Below, one piece after another: positions 1 to 5,486 of a stretch of 5,577 nt of DNA. Below the pieces are notes generated by a model. It did not search any database. It saw only the letters and a program-made list of their open reading frames with translations, and had not been told where the DNA came from. A program made the translations under genes and the position numbers. The stretch comes from an uncultured Lachnospiraceae bacterium. GTDB taxonomy: Bacteria > Bacillota_A > Clostridia > Lachnospirales > Lachnospiraceae. Positions within the stretch are counted from its first letter, which is position 1. Each line of letters begins with the position of its first letter. The DNA is taken from assembly GCA_947302185.1 (NCBI GenBank), contig CAMYVI010000179.1:1-5577 (forward strand). The letters are read 5' to 3'.

Positions 1-575
1 CATTTGAACCGCTCTTCGAATCCATGACAAGCTGGCCGCCGTCAATCGCCGATATTGTGAATGACGAACTCGAACTGGTCTATTATGTAGCCGGCGACGT
101 TTATGAAGGTCTGAAAAAGGCCGGCCGCGCCACAGTGCGGGCGTTCCATGCTGACAGAAGATTTGTCCATCTGGAATTCTTCCGCCTCAAAGAGGACAAA
201 AAGGGAATCGGCAGGAAAGGAGACTTCGTAGGCCTCGAAGTAAATATGAGGCCTGCCGGCGGATACACACCCGATATGATGAACTTTGCCCACAGTCTCG
301 ATGTATATCAGATTTGGGCAGACATGGTCACCACAGACAGCCGCATCTTCCCCAGGTCAGAAAAGGAATACTACTGTGTCTATGTCAGCAGACGCGATAA
401 GAACAGTTACGCCCACACGCATGAGGAGATTATGGAACTCTACGGAAGCCGTATGGTAATGTGCGAGAGAATCCCGGAGATTCTGTCCGGAGCGATGGGA
501 AATCAGATGTATACCGCTAAGATGGACGATGAAAATGCCGCGAAAGAGTTTATCGCGTTTGTTCTCGAGAAGTAA
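1..575 (+). CDS. ATP-grasp domain enzyme (carbamoyl-phosphate synthase L-chain-like), C-terminal part, 5' truncated by window edge
   Basis: The reading frame is open from the first complete codon at position 3, encoding FEPLFES before the Met at 24. That Met is therefore probably internal, and the gene starts outside the window. The visible 190 residues match the C-terminal half of an ATP-grasp fold. Counting from the Met at 24, FVHLEFFRL (47-55) carries E51. GLEVNMRPAGGYTPDMMNFA (70-89) carries the ExN pair E72/N74, which in ATP-grasp enzymes bind the Mg-ATP metals. DVYQIWADMV (93-102) follows. ATP-grasp enzymes use ATP to activate a carboxylate as an acyl-phosphate and join it to an amine or thiol. 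The substrate cannot be read from this part, and the protein should be cytosolic. Stop codon TAA is at 573-575. It lies 123 bp upstream of the esterase gene on the same strand, suggesting a shared function. The family call is solid; the specific reaction is unknown. Confidence 0.82.
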   Translation, partial: FEPLFESMTSWPPSIADIVNDELELVYYVAGDVYEGLKKAGRATVRAFHADRRFVHLEFFRLKEDKKGIGRKGDFVGLEVNMRPAGGYTPDMMNFAHSLDVYQIWADMVTTDSRIFPRSEKEYYCVYVSRRDKNSYAHTHEEIMELYGSRMVMCERIPEILSGAMGNQMYTAKMDDENAAKEFIAFVLEK

Positions 576-586
576 TCCGGTTATTA

Positions 587-637
587 AGGATTGCGGAAGT
601 GCGTAAACACAAAACAATCCTCATTCGGCTTTTGGCG
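587..637 (+). repeat. 51-nt imperfect repeated leader element, copy 1 (upstream of the esterase gene)
   Basis: This copy aligns without gaps to 4829-4779 on the minus strand at 39 of 51 positions, and 8 of the 12 differences are transitions. The shared 3' end is GCTTTTGGCG. AGGATTG (587-593) can pair with CAATCCT (615-621), a 7-bp outer stem around a 21-nt interior. The interior holds TGCGTAAACAC (600-610), which could form a small inner hairpin. The element starts 11 nt after the ATP-grasp stop codon and ends 61 nt before the esterase start codon. It could be a cis-acting RNA leader, an operon processing site or a dispersed intergenic repeat. No T-tract follows the stem, so it is not a standard intrinsic terminator. 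I do not recognise a known RNA family. Confidence 0.6.
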
Positions 638-698
638 AATCAATCATCAGACACATAGTAAATAACGTACGAACAACAATCTGAAAGGAAACAAGCAG

Positions 699-1457
699 AT
701 GCATGTAGAATACTATAAAGAATACAGCTATAAACTCGGCCGTGATATGGAGTTCAAAACATACGGAACGACCGGAAAGATCCTTATTGCCTTTCCGCCG
801 CAGGACGGCCACTTCTATGATTTCGAAAATTTCCGGATGACTGACCTTTGCGCTCCGTGGGTGGATGCGGGCAAAATCATGCTCGTCTGCCCCGATGCTA
901 TCGACGAGGAGAGCTGGTCCGATAAGAACGGTGACGAACACTATCGTCTCGAGCAGCAGGAACGCTGGTTCGCATACATTAACGAAGAGTTCCTTCCCTC
1001 CGTTCGTGCCAAGAACGGTAGCCCGGAAGCATATGAAAGAGCAATGACGACCGGTTGCAGCATGGGTGCGGTCCACGCTGCAAACTTCTTCTTCAGGAGA
1101 CCTGACCTCTATGATACAGTTATCGCGCTGAGCGGCTGCTACAACGCCCAGATGTTCTTCCCGGGTTGCAATGATCCGCTCGCTTATGATAATTCACCGG
1201 CAATTTTCCTTCGCAATATGCCGCTTGATCATCCGTACATGGAGCTTTACAGGAACTCAAGAATTATCATCTGTATCGGTCAGGGACGCTGGGAAGACGA
1301 GCTCCGGGAGAGCACAAGAGAGCTTGATGCCGTTATGCGTGAAAAAGGCATTCCCGCATGGGTAGATTACTGGGGATTTGACTGTGACCACGACTGGCCG
1401 TGGTGGAGAAAGCAGCTTCCCTATTTCCTGGAGCACGTGCTGGGATCTCCCTATTAA
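699..1457 (+). CDS. Esterase-family alpha/beta hydrolase (putative esterase / acyl hydrolase)
   Basis: This 252-residue protein is of the Esterase (esterase D / feruloyl-esterase-like) alpha/beta-hydrolase family. Those enzymes hydrolyse ester bonds through a Ser-Asp-His triad. The nucleophile elbow is GCSMG (119-123) with S121 as nucleophile. The histidine motif HDWPWWRKQLPYFL (231-244) supplies H231. The likely acid is D200 in GQGRWEDEL (195-202), placed by family pattern rather than proven. The N-terminus MHVEYYKEYSYKLGRDMEF runs straight into the first strand. I see no signal peptide, so the enzyme is probably cytosolic. Start ATG 699 is supported by AGGAA at 686-690, 8 nt upstream. The length is full for the family. 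The upstream intergenic region carries the 51-nt repeated element, and the preceding gene is an ATP-grasp enzyme, so the two may be co-transcribed and share a substrate. The natural substrate is unknown. Confidence 0.88.
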   Translation: MHVEYYKEYSYKLGRDMEFKTYGTTGKILIAFPPQDGHFYDFENFRMTDLCAPWVDAGKIMLVCPDAIDEESWSDKNGDEHYRLEQQERWFAYINEEFLPSVRAKNGSPEAYERAMTTGCSMGAVHAANFFFRRPDLYDTVIALSGCYNAQMFFPGCNDPLAYDNSPAIFLRNMPLDHPYMELYRNSRIIICIGQGRWEDELRESTRELDAVMREKGIPAWVDYWGFDCDHDWPWWRKQLPYFLEHVLGSPY

Positions 1458-1582
1458 TTTTTGAATCCGAAGACGCTTACCGTGCATATTCGGATATGTT
1501 CCATGAAGCGCAGTATTATGTCTGGGACTCAGTTAATCGGTGCCATGGCAACCGAAAGTACATACTCGAATATGCTCCTTAA
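1458..1582 (+). other. Protein-like open stretch between the esterase gene and rsuA, possible gene remnant
   Basis: The 149 bp between the esterase stop and the rsuA start contain about 40 sense codons ending at TAA 1580-1582. They read FESEDAYRAYSDMFHEAQYY and then a further 20 residues ending YILEYAP. The composition is rich in Tyr, Asp and Glu and the codons resemble those of the neighbouring genes. No start codon with a ribosome binding site opens the frame. The only upstream ATG in frame is at 1400, inside the esterase gene. Options are the decayed 3' end of a lost gene or a chance open frame. I do not recognise the peptide. The segment also holds an imperfect palindrome around GCCATGGC (1538-1554). 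Confidence 0.2.
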
Positions 1583-1606
1583 AGAGTCAGAATACAGGTA
1601 ACATTT

Positions 1607-2335
1607 ATGCGGCTTGATAAATACCTCTCCGACATGAACGTCGGAACAAGAACAGAAATAAAAAAAGCGGTCCGTCAGGGACAGGTATCTGTCGATGGCG
1701 TGACCGTCAAAAATCCGGGCTTGTCTGTGAACGAGACAAGCTCGGTCTGTTATCGGGGAAAGGAAATCGTTTACGAGATCTTTTCTTACTATATGCTCAA
1801 TAAACCGGCGGGCGTGATCACCGCTACCGAAGACCGGTATCAGAAAACCGTACTGGATCTTCTGCCCGAAGACCGCAGAAAAGATCTCTCACCCGTCGGA
1901 AGACTCGACAAGGACACCGAAGGTCTTCTGCTTATCACAAATGACGGGAATATGAATCACAGACTCCTTACGCCCAGGCACCACGTTGACAAGCGCTATT
2001 TTGCCAGAATAAAAGGAGCTGTGAATGAGGGCGATGTTCGGGCATTTGCCGATGGAGTACGGCTTGACGACGGCATGCTGTGTCTGCCGGCCCGTCTTGA
2101 TATCAAAAAGTGCGGTGATATATCCGAAATCGAAGTCGTCATTCAGGAAGGCAAGTTCCACCAGATAAAGCGCATGTTCGAATCTACAGGCAAGCAGGTC
2201 ATATACCTCAAGAGACTGTCTATGGGACCGCTTGTGCTCGACCCGGCACTCGCACCGGGCGAATGGAGAAAGCTTACTCCCCGGGAGATCGCATCTTTAA
2301 GAAGTCTCTCATCTCATCAAGACGCTCGAACATAA
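1607..2335 (+). CDS. rsuA: 16S rRNA pseudouridine synthase, RsuA family
   Basis: RsuA isomerises a single uridine in 16S rRNA (U516 in E. coli numbering) to pseudouridine during 30S assembly. The 242 residues show an N-terminal S4 RNA-binding domain (about 1-58, opening MRLDKYLSDMNVGTRTEIKK) and then the catalytic domain. YYMLNKPAGVITA (61-73) is followed by GRLDKDTEGLLLITNDG (98-114), where D101 is the catalytic aspartate of the family. TPRHHVDKRYFARI (122-135), EGKFHQIKRM (181-190) and the C-terminal LAPGEWRKLTPREIASL (215-231) follow. The last motif closely resembles the end of E. coli RsuA, which favours RsuA over RluB/E/F. Length is normal. The ATG at 1607 has a modest AGG (1596-1598) 8 nt upstream. 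The last 20 codons overlap the convergent patatin gene by 62 bp. No clear dedicated promoter is visible. Confidence 0.92.
   Translation: MRLDKYLSDMNVGTRTEIKKAVRQGQVSVDGVTVKNPGLSVNETSSVCYRGKEIVYEIFSYYMLNKPAGVITATEDRYQKTVLDLLPEDRRKDLSPVGRLDKDTEGLLLITNDGNMNHRLLTPRHHVDKRYFARIKGAVNEGDVRAFADGVRLDDGMLCLPARLDIKKCGDISEIEVVIQEGKFHQIKRMFESTGKQVIYLKRLSMGPLVLDPALAPGEWRKLTPREIASLRSLSSHQDART
2274..2335. other. 62-bp convergent overlap of rsuA and patatin 3' ends
   Basis: The patatin stop codon (TTA on the plus strand, 2274-2276) lies inside rsuA, and the rsuA stop (TAA, 2333-2335) lies inside the patatin gene. About 20 C-terminal residues of each protein are therefore encoded by the same DNA in antisense. 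Both tails look genuine: the RsuA tail carries the family LTPREIASL motif, and the patatin tail FERLDEMRDFLK is a plausible amphipathic helix. No hairpin with a T-tract is seen in the overlap, so transcripts from both sides could run into each other. Confidence 0.85.
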
Positions 2336-3140
2336 CCGCGCGGCCTATCTCATAAACGCGCACAATCTCCATCGGATCGTGGCACACCTGCTTGATCCCG
2401 AGCGGCTCCGGCGGACAGATCACAAAGCACGCTCCTGCTGCTTCACGTTCCCTGACATACTCCGTCTCCTCGTTGTAGTGATTATGCCGGTTCTCTATCC
2501 TGCGGATAAACTCCGGATAATCTCTGTAGGCAAGGCGGATAGCCGGCAGAGCCCTGTTGGGCTTCTTTACGAAATTTCGCGGCTGTGTCAGAACGACGAC
2601 ATTCCTGTCGAAGCCTTTCTTTTCCATATACTTCAGAGGTATGGAATCTCCCACTCCTCCGTCGACCAGCTTCCAATGTCCGATCTCTATCGTCCTTGCG
2701 GCGAGCGGCATGGACGCTGATGCCTGAATCCACTTGAGATCGCTGTTCAAACCGTCATAAAGCTTGTGGTATACCGGTTTTCCCGTATCGAGATCCGTGG
2801 CTACAACGTAAAATTCCATCGGATTCTTTACAAATGCTTCCGTATCAAAAGGATCCAGTATCTTAGGGATCTGTCTGTAACAGAAGTCGGATCCGAAAAG
2901 GTCACCGGTCTCTCTCAGAGACCGCACGGATGCATATCTCCAGTCCTGACAGAATCTCAGATTATATCGAACGGTACGTCCGTGCTGCCCGGACTTGATA
3001 TTGCACCCGAAGCACGCACCGGCCGAAACACCTATTGCCCCGTCGAACTTCGCAAGTCCTTTCTCAAGTAAGACATCGATGACCCCGGCGGTAAAAACAC
3101 CCCGCATGGCTCCGCCTTCCATTACAATTCCTGTTTTCAT
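2274..3140 (-). CDS. Patatin-like phospholipase (RssA/YjjU-type acyl hydrolase)
   Basis: Patatin-like proteins are lipid acyl hydrolases with a Ser-Asp catalytic dyad. In this 288-residue protein the oxyanion-hole loop is EGGAMRG (8-14). The nucleophile elbow is GVSAG (37-41) with S39. SASMPLAAR (141-149) is the conserved family segment, and DGG (160-162) supplies D160. All catalytic elements are intact and the length is typical of the bacterial YjjU-type subgroup. I see no signal peptide or membrane segment, so it is probably cytosolic or peripheral at the membrane. The ATG at 3140 is preceded by a strong AAGGAG (3148-3153) with a 7-nt spacer. It lies 98 bp downstream of the M18 peptidase gene on the same strand, and a candidate extended -10 promoter lies in that gap. 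Its 3' end runs 62 bp into the end of rsuA on the other strand. The lipid substrate cannot be inferred. Confidence 0.9.
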   Translation of the reverse strand: MKTGIVMEGGAMRGVFTAGVIDVLLEKGLAKFDGAIGVSAGACFGCNIKSGQHGRTVRYNLRFCQDWRYASVRSLRETGDLFGSDFCYRQIPKILDPFDTEAFVKNPMEFYVVATDLDTGKPVYHKLYDGLNSDLKWIQASASMPLAARTIEIGHWKLVDGGVGDSIPLKYMEKKGFDRNVVVLTQPRNFVKKPNRALPAIRLAYRDYPEFIRRIENRHNHYNEETEYVREREAAGACFVICPPEPLGIKQVCHDPMEIVRVYEIGRAVMFERLDEMRDFLKMRSPGE

Positions 3141-3177
3141 TTAACAGCTCCTTACAATTATCAGATACTCATATCAG

Positions 3178-3196
3178 ATGCTTAAAGAAAAAGCAT
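3178..3196. repeat. Inverted repeat ATGCTT-7-AAGCAT in the patatin leader
   Basis: ATGCTT (3178-3183) and AAGCAT (3191-3196) form a perfect 6-bp inverted repeat with a 7-nt A-rich spacer. On the minus strand it overlaps the candidate patatin -10 hexamer and the predicted transcription start. It could be a repressor operator or a weak hairpin. It is not a good terminator for the M18 gene because no T-tract follows it in that direction. It is short and AT-rich, so chance is possible. Confidence 0.3.
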
Positions 3197-3203
3197 TGTA
3201 TCA
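3195..3203 (-). promoter_or_regulatory. Candidate extended -10 promoter for the patatin-like gene
   Basis: Read on the minus strand this is TGATACAAT, a TGn-extended -10 with hexamer TACAAT (5 of 6 to TATAAT). No good -35 hexamer lies 17 nt upstream, which is tolerated for extended -10 promoters. The predicted start near 3188 would give a leader of about 48 nt carrying the strong AAGGAG. Read-through from the M18 gene is the alternative. Confidence 0.4.
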
Positions 3204-3238
3204 CATATCCGACACATCATCCGTTATCGTTATAATAC

Positions 3239-4738
3239 TTATACTGCCCTTACTTTCTCAAGAAAGGCGATGTATCCCTTCAGAGCTTCGTATATATCCG
3301 CTTTGGAAGTGGCCTCCCACGGTGCATGCATGTTGAGGACCGCCACGCCGCTGTCGATCACGTTCATACCGTACAGGGCAAGGATGTAGGCGATCGTCCC
3401 GCCGCCACCCAGGTCGACCCGGCCGATCTCAGCCGTCTGATATACGACGTCCTCCGCGTCAAGCGCTCTCCGAATCTCCGCAATATACTCGGCATTTGCG
3501 TCATTGGAACCCGACTTTCCTCTTGCACCCGTGAATTTGTTGAAAACAAGCCCGCAGCCAAGGTAAGCCGCATTTTTCTTCTCAAATGCCGACGCATAGT
3601 TCGGATCGTATCCCGCAGACACATCAGATGAGAGCATGCAGGAATTGGCCAGACATCTTCTCACTTTGAGTTCACTGTAATCACCGGTCAGATTCATGAC
3701 TTCAGCAACCGCATTTTCAAAGAAATGCGATTTCATGCCCGTCGCACCGACAGAACCGATTTCTTCCTTATCAACAAGAATACAGCAGGATGTGCGTTCG
3801 ACATCTCCGACCTCGCAGATCGCGCGCATGGACGGGAATGCACAGACACGGTCATCCTGTCCGTAACCGAGAATCATCGAGCGATCAAATCCCGCGTCGC
3901 GTGTCTTGCCGGCAGGTACGATCTCAAGCTCCGCGGAGATGAAATCATCTTCCTCGACCTCATATTCATCTTTCAAAATTGCAAGGATGCCTCTGCGGAC
4001 AGCTCCCTTGACCTTCTTTGCTGCGGCGCCCTCCTCCTTCTCGGCACGGACTGCATACTGCTGACCGCGCGTGAGAGTATCATAATCTTCCTGTTCGTCT
4101 TCCTTTGAATCGTCTTTTCCGCTTTCGAGAATAAACGGCTTATGCCCTACTACGAGATCCAGCGCTTCTCCTGCGACAACCTCACTTGCCTTCTTTGTCA
4201 TCAGCTCCTGAGACAGATGAATCAGAAGATCCGATATGAAGAATACAGGGTCGTCTTCATCCTCTCCGACATTTAGGATCGTGGTTGTTCCGTCTTTTCT
4301 CACGATCACGCCGTGGATGGCAAGGGGCAGAGCAACATACAGATATTTCTTGATTCCACCGTAATAATGTGTATCGAGATAGGCCAGCCCGCTGTCCTCA
4401 TAGAGCGGATTCTGCTTCACGTCGAGACGCGGGGAATCGATGTGAGCGCCGAGAATATTCATACCGTTCTCCATCGGCTCCCTGCCGATTTTGAAGAGAA
4501 CGATCGATTTATTCATCCATACGGTATAAACCTTATCTCCGGCCTTCAGCTTCTCACCGCTTTCGATGAGCCGGCTGAGCTCACGAAAGCCCTCGGCCTC
4601 TGCCATATTGACCAGAGTGTCCACGGCTTCACGCTCGGTTTTGGAGTTGTCAAGGAACTTCTTGTAGTCCTCGCAAAAATCGTATGCTGCTTTGGTCTGC
4701 TCCCTTGTGTAGGAAGCCCATGCATTTTTCTTGTTCAT
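3239..4738 (-). CDS. M18 family zinc aminopeptidase (aspartyl-aminopeptidase-like)
   Basis: M18 peptidases are cytosolic di-zinc exopeptidases that remove N-terminal residues, often acidic ones, and form large tetrahedral dodecamers. This 499-residue protein has all the expected metal-site motifs. They are GAHIDSPRLD (97-106) with H99, GYGQDDR (291-297) with bridging D295 (or D296), DKEEIGSVG (323-331) with E325/E326, SSDVSAGYDPN (370-380) with D372, and NMHAPWE (469-475) with H471. GRVDLGGGGTIAYILA (439-454) is also family-typical. A highly charged stretch at about 205-245, rich in Asp, Glu and Lys, separates parts of the middle domain and may be a flexible loop. The ATG at 4738 is preceded by AGAGGTG (4747-4753) with an 8-nt spacer. 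There is no signal peptide. The gene lies downstream of maf on the same strand, and the 125-bp gap holds the repeated 51-nt element and a candidate promoter. Residue preference is not readable from the sequence. Confidence 0.93.
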   Translation of the reverse strand: MNKKNAWASYTREQTKAAYDFCEDYKKFLDNSKTEREAVDTLVNMAEAEGFRELSRLIESGEKLKAGDKVYTVWMNKSIVLFKIGREPMENGMNILGAHIDSPRLDVKQNPLYEDSGLAYLDTHYYGGIKKYLYVALPLAIHGVIVRKDGTTTILNVGEDEDDPVFFISDLLIHLSQELMTKKASEVVAGEALDLVVGHKPFILESGKDDSKEDEQEDYDTLTRGQQYAVRAEKEEGAAAKKVKGAVRRGILAILKDEYEVEEDDFISAELEIVPAGKTRDAGFDRSMILGYGQDDRVCAFPSMRAICEVGDVERTSCCILVDKEEIGSVGATGMKSHFFENAVAEVMNLTGDYSELKVRRCLANSCMLSSDVSAGYDPNYASAFEKKNAAYLGCGLVFNKFTGARGKSGSNDANAEYIAEIRRALDAEDVVYQTAEIGRVDLGGGGTIAYILALYGMNVIDSGVAVLNMHAPWEATSKADIYEALKGYIAFLEKVRAV

Positions 4739-4778
4739 TCTTCTGTCACCTCTTTATTGTCAAATAATATGGTTAGGA

Positions 4779-4829
4779 CGCCAAAAGCAGATTACGGACT
4801 GTTGCGTGCTTACACATTCCCACAATCCT
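4779..4829 (-). repeat. 51-nt imperfect repeated leader element, copy 2 (upstream of the M18 peptidase gene)
   Basis: On the minus strand, reading 4829 down to 4779, this matches the plus-strand copy at 587-637 at 39 of 51 positions without gaps. GGATTG (4828-4823) pairs with CAGTCC (4801-4796). The A-to-G difference from copy 1 turns a T-A pair into a T-G wobble, so the stem is kept. The inner TGTGTAAGCACG can form a 4-bp hairpin with loop TAAG, including one T-G pair. The 3' end GCTTTTGGCG is identical to copy 1. The element begins about 2 nt after a predicted transcription start and ends 40 nt before the M18 start codon, as expected for a 5' leader RNA. Confidence 0.6.
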
Positions 4830-4837
4830 GTAATCAC

Positions 4838-4846
4838 ACTATAGCA
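4838..4846 (-). promoter_or_regulatory. Candidate extended -10 promoter for the M18 peptidase gene
   Basis: Read on the minus strand this is TGCTATAGT, a TGn-extended -10 with hexamer TATAGT (5 of 6 to consensus). It lies just after the maf stop codon. No convincing -35 is present. Transcription would start near 4831, right at the 5' end of the repeated element, giving a leader of about 92 nt. A second AT-rich TATTAT on the minus strand (4764-4769) is a weaker alternative. Confidence 0.4.
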
Positions 4847-4863
4847 AACAATTTTGATTCATT

Positions 4864-5436
4864 TCAGGGCTCCTGCAGATATTCCCTCCACAGTCTCCCG
4901 ATCGGAAGCCCGACCACATTAAAGTAGTCTCCGTCTATCTTCTCGATATGTTTAGCAAATATTCCCTGAATCCCGTAAGCTCCCGCCTTATCCATGGGAT
5001 CTCCCGTCGCGATGTATGCGCGGATATCTTCCTCGGAGAGTGGAGCGACATAGACATCTGTCTTTTCTGCAAATGCCGCTGTTGTCTCTCCTTTTACCAC
5101 ACACACTCCGGTATATACCTGGTGCTCTCTTCCCGAGAGCGCGCGCAGAATCCCTGCGGCGTGCTCTTCATCACGGGGCTTTCCCAAAATATTATTTTCG
5201 AGAACAACGATCGTATCGGCACCGATAATTGTACAGCCGTTCGCCTCCGGCAGCTTTGCCCTTACGTCAAGTGCTTTCTGCATAGCGAGGTGCATACAGA
5301 TATCGGCCGGGTCCTCCGCCGTGATGCGCTCCTCTTTATCGGAGATCATTATTTCAAATTCTACGCCTATCTGAGTAAGAAGCTCCCGCCTTCTGGGAGA
5401 AGCGGAAGCCAGTATAATTCTGTTTGGATTATTCAT
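4864..5436 (-). CDS. maf: Maf family nucleoside triphosphate pyrophosphatase (predicted dTTP/UTP type)
   Basis: Maf proteins hydrolyse nucleoside triphosphates, including modified ones, to monophosphate and pyrophosphate, and have been linked to septum inhibition. The 190 residues include the N-terminal ILASASPRRRELL (8-20), GADTIV (72-77) with catalytic D74, GKP (85-87), DKAGAYGIQG (149-158), DGDYFNVVGLPIGRL (168-182) and a short tail. Q157 in GIQG is typical of the YhdE-like dTTP/UTP branch. The YceF-like m7GTP branch usually has an acidic residue there. Length is normal and the protein should be cytosolic. ATG 5436 is the best start because an in-frame TAA lies four codons upstream and the SASPRR motif follows closely. 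Its Shine-Dalgarno is poor, with only GGTAA near position. A half copy of the repeated element ends about 12 nt upstream. It lies 50 bp downstream of an unrecognised gene, so co-transcription is likely. Confidence 0.93.
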   Translation of the reverse strand: MNNPNRIILASASPRRRELLTQIGVEFEIMISDKEERITAEDPADICMHLAMQKALDVRAKLPEANGCTIIGADTIVVLENNILGKPRDEEHAAGILRALSGREHQVYTGVCVVKGETTAAFAEKTDVYVAPLSEEDIRAYIATGDPMDKAGAYGIQGIFAKHIEKIDGDYFNVVGLPIGRLWREYLQEP

Positions 5437-5448
5437 ATGATCAAGTTA

Positions 5449-5472
5449 CCAAAAGTCGATTGCCGATTGTTT
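5449..5472 (-). repeat. 24-nt half copy of the repeated leader element upstream of maf
   Basis: Read on the minus strand this matches positions 26-49 of the element upstream of the esterase at 20 of 24 sites, including CTTTTGG. It matches the M18 copy at 18 of 24. The 5' half with the left arm of the outer stem is not recognisable further upstream, where the preceding gene ends. It lies directly before the weak maf ribosome binding region, in the same sense orientation as the other two copies. Confidence 0.4.
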
Positions 5473-5486
5473 CTTATCTGTAAATA

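Noticed and set aside
24..575. ATG at 24 as the true start of the first gene
   Set aside because: The frame is open to the left edge with plausible protein sequence. The encoded part is only the C-terminal half of an ATP-grasp fold, and no ribosome binding site precedes the ATG.
621..641. Small hairpin ATTCG/CGAAT as an intrinsic terminator after the ATP-grasp gene
   Set aside because: Only 5 bp, not conserved in the second copy of the repeated element, and not followed by a T-tract.
1538..1554. Imperfect palindrome around GCCATGGC as an esterase terminator
   Set aside because: It contains a bulge, leaves almost no loop and has no T-run after it.
1529..1580. Possible short minus-strand ORF (about 14 codons) preceded by AAGGAG
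   Set aside because: Very short, the spacer to the ATG is long (11 nt), and no further support exists. AAGGAG-like strings arise by chance.
2277..2287. Near-perfect palindrome CTCCCCGGGAG inside the rsuA/patatin overlap
   Set aside because: With a single central base it cannot fold into a usable hairpin, and no T-tract follows on either strand, so it is not a terminator.
3231..3236. Perfect TATAAT on the plus strand
   Set aside because: It sits at the 3' end of a minus-strand gene. No plus-strand gene follows, and the downstream plus-strand frames are shadows of the M18 coding sequence.
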